Assembly (NCBI GenBank): GCA_947456055.1
Contig: CANGSR010000005.1
Location: 1 to 41,891 of the forward strand
Direction: 5' to 3'
Length of the DNA: 41,891 nt
Origin: Chitinophagaceae bacterium
Lineage (GTDB): Bacteria; Bacteroidota; Bacteroidia; Chitinophagales; Chitinophagaceae
This document shows, one piece after another, positions 41,268 through 41,891 of the stretch; within the stretch, counting starts at the first letter, position 1; every line of letters starts with the position of its first letter. The notes under the pieces were generated by a model that saw only the letters and a list, made by a program, of their open reading frames with translations, had not been told where the DNA came from and searched no databases. Made by a program: the position numbers and the translations under genes.

Positions 41268-41582
41268 TTATTTTTTCTTTTTCTTGCCGAACATCTCCAG
41301 CATCCTGTCGGTAACTACAAAACCACCCACCACATTAAGGGTGCCTAGTACCACCGCCAGAAAACCAAGTATAAGGGAAAAGAAATCGCCATCTTTGGCC
41401 TCACCCATTACTATTATTGCGCCAATAATTACTACACCATGAATGGCATTGGCACCACTCATCAATGGGGTATGCAATACTGCAGGCACCCTGGATATTA
41501 CTTCAATTCCTAAAAAAACAGAAAGTATAACAATGGTAATCAAATGATAATTACCATTAAAAAAACTGGTTAACTGGTCCAT
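41268..41582 (-). CDS. pntAB: NAD(P) transhydrogenase alpha subunit, membrane part
   Basis: 104 residues with about three membrane helices (LITIVILSVFLGIEVI, VVIIGAIIVMG, LILGFLAVVLGTLNVVGGF) and the conserved PLMSGANAIHGV segment. It ends in a lysine run. It lies 43 bp upstream of pntB and 32 bp downstream of pntAA, so alpha is split into two proteins as in many bacteria. Confidence 0.94.
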   Translation of the reverse strand: MDQLTSFFNGNYHLITIVILSVFLGIEVISRVPAVLHTPLMSGANAIHGVVIIGAIIVMGEAKDGDFFSLILGFLAVVLGTLNVVGGFVVTDRMLEMFGKKKKK

Positions 41583-41614
41583 GTACTATTCAAGTTTTTA
41601 TTGTTGTTTATTAA

Positions 41615-41891
41615 TTATTTTATCAGCGCAGCTACCCTTTCGTTTACAATCTTGCCTTCGCTGGCAATTGCAGTGCCTTTTACAATATCATCGGCATAGT
41701 TAAGGTTTAAGCCACCTTCCTTATTAATGATGAGTTTCGAAAAGTTGAGTACATTCTTGCTGTAGAGCTTGCTGGCATCTGATGATGCAGTCGCTGCCAG
41801 GGCCGAATTACCTATGATAGTAACCCCGTTGTGCATAATGGTTTTATCATTTTCAGTAAGGTCGGTATTGCCGCCGGTAACACTGGCAAGG
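41615..41891 (-). CDS. pntAA: NAD(P) transhydrogenase alpha subunit, soluble part (C-terminal fragment)
   Basis: Open to the window edge: about 92 codons of the C-terminus of the NAD-binding subunit (LTENDKTIMHNGVTIIGNSALAATASSDASKLYSKNVLNF). The start and catalytic domains are outside the window. The TIMHNGVTIIG and ASSDASKLYSKN motifs are typical of the PntAA tail. Confidence 0.9.
   Translation of the reverse strand, partial: LASVTGGNTDLTENDKTIMHNGVTIIGNSALAATASSDASKLYSKNVLNFSKLIINKEGGLNLNYADDIVKGTAIASEGKIVNERVAALIK

Overview
The window looks like chromosome of a member of the Bacteroidota, most likely in or near the Chitinophagales/Sphingobacteriales. The evidence is a secreted protein with a gliding-motility-type C-terminal domain (type IX secretion), a DUF6089-type outer-membrane protein, an ISAon1-type insertion sequence, PepSY-like and WG-repeat proteins, a low GC content, almost no Shine-Dalgarno sequences, and many start regions preceded by the Bacteroidota -7 promoter element TAnnTTTG. 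This placement is inference; there is no rRNA or tRNA in the window to test it.

Layout. 1-8.1 kb: envelope and cofactor genes, mostly on the minus strand: lpxD (lipid A), a class D beta-lactamase lipoprotein, nadK, an Omp85/BamA-like barrel, a PduO-type cobalamin adenosyltransferase and a LolD/MacB-type ABC ATPase, then ispE on the plus strand. These genes are separated by unusually repeat-rich spacers: hairpin clusters, CCCGAAGGG and CCCCGGCC palindromes, and heptanucleotide satellites. 8.2-20.3 kb: a WG-repeat protein, a SirB1-like transglutaminase-fold protein, a large secreted propeller protein, a seven-heme cytochrome fused to TPRs, an orphan antitoxin-like protein, a 21-repeat TPR protein, a YhcG/DUF1016 nuclease that lacks the expected catalytic lysine, and tyrS. 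20.4-25 kb: a DUF6089-like outer-membrane protein, a candidate small RNA with its own promoter and terminator, a complete ISL3/ISAon1 element (perfect 36-bp inverted repeats and an 8-bp target duplication), and a DUF349 protein. 25-33 kb: dxs, a CPBP membrane protease, an L,D-transpeptidase, and a PepSY-like / YncE / response regulator / histidine kinase set with overlapping reading frames. 33-39.6 kb: a sugar N-acetyltransferase and aminotransferase pair, an acyltransferase-3, dapD, a MscS channel and two lipoproteins. 39.8-41.9 kb: the three-gene proton-translocating transhydrogenase (pntB, pntAB, partial pntAA).

How the genes relate. Most are housekeeping genes. ispE and dxs both serve the MEP isoprenoid pathway, dapD and the L,D-transpeptidase serve peptidoglycan, lpxD and the Omp85-like protein serve the outer membrane, and nadK and pnt serve NADPH supply. 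I see no multi-gene defence island, phage or CRISPR array. The unusual content lies mainly in non-coding structure: (1) exact 7-nt-register satellites next to several start codons; (2) a nested hairpin cluster beside a duplicated piece of lpxD; (3) a 55-bp perfect palindrome after the yhcG-like gene whose core also lies inside that gene's coding sequence; (4) the small-RNA candidate beside the insertion sequence; and (5) strict 35/34-residue alternation in the TPR protein. The functions proposed for these are inference.
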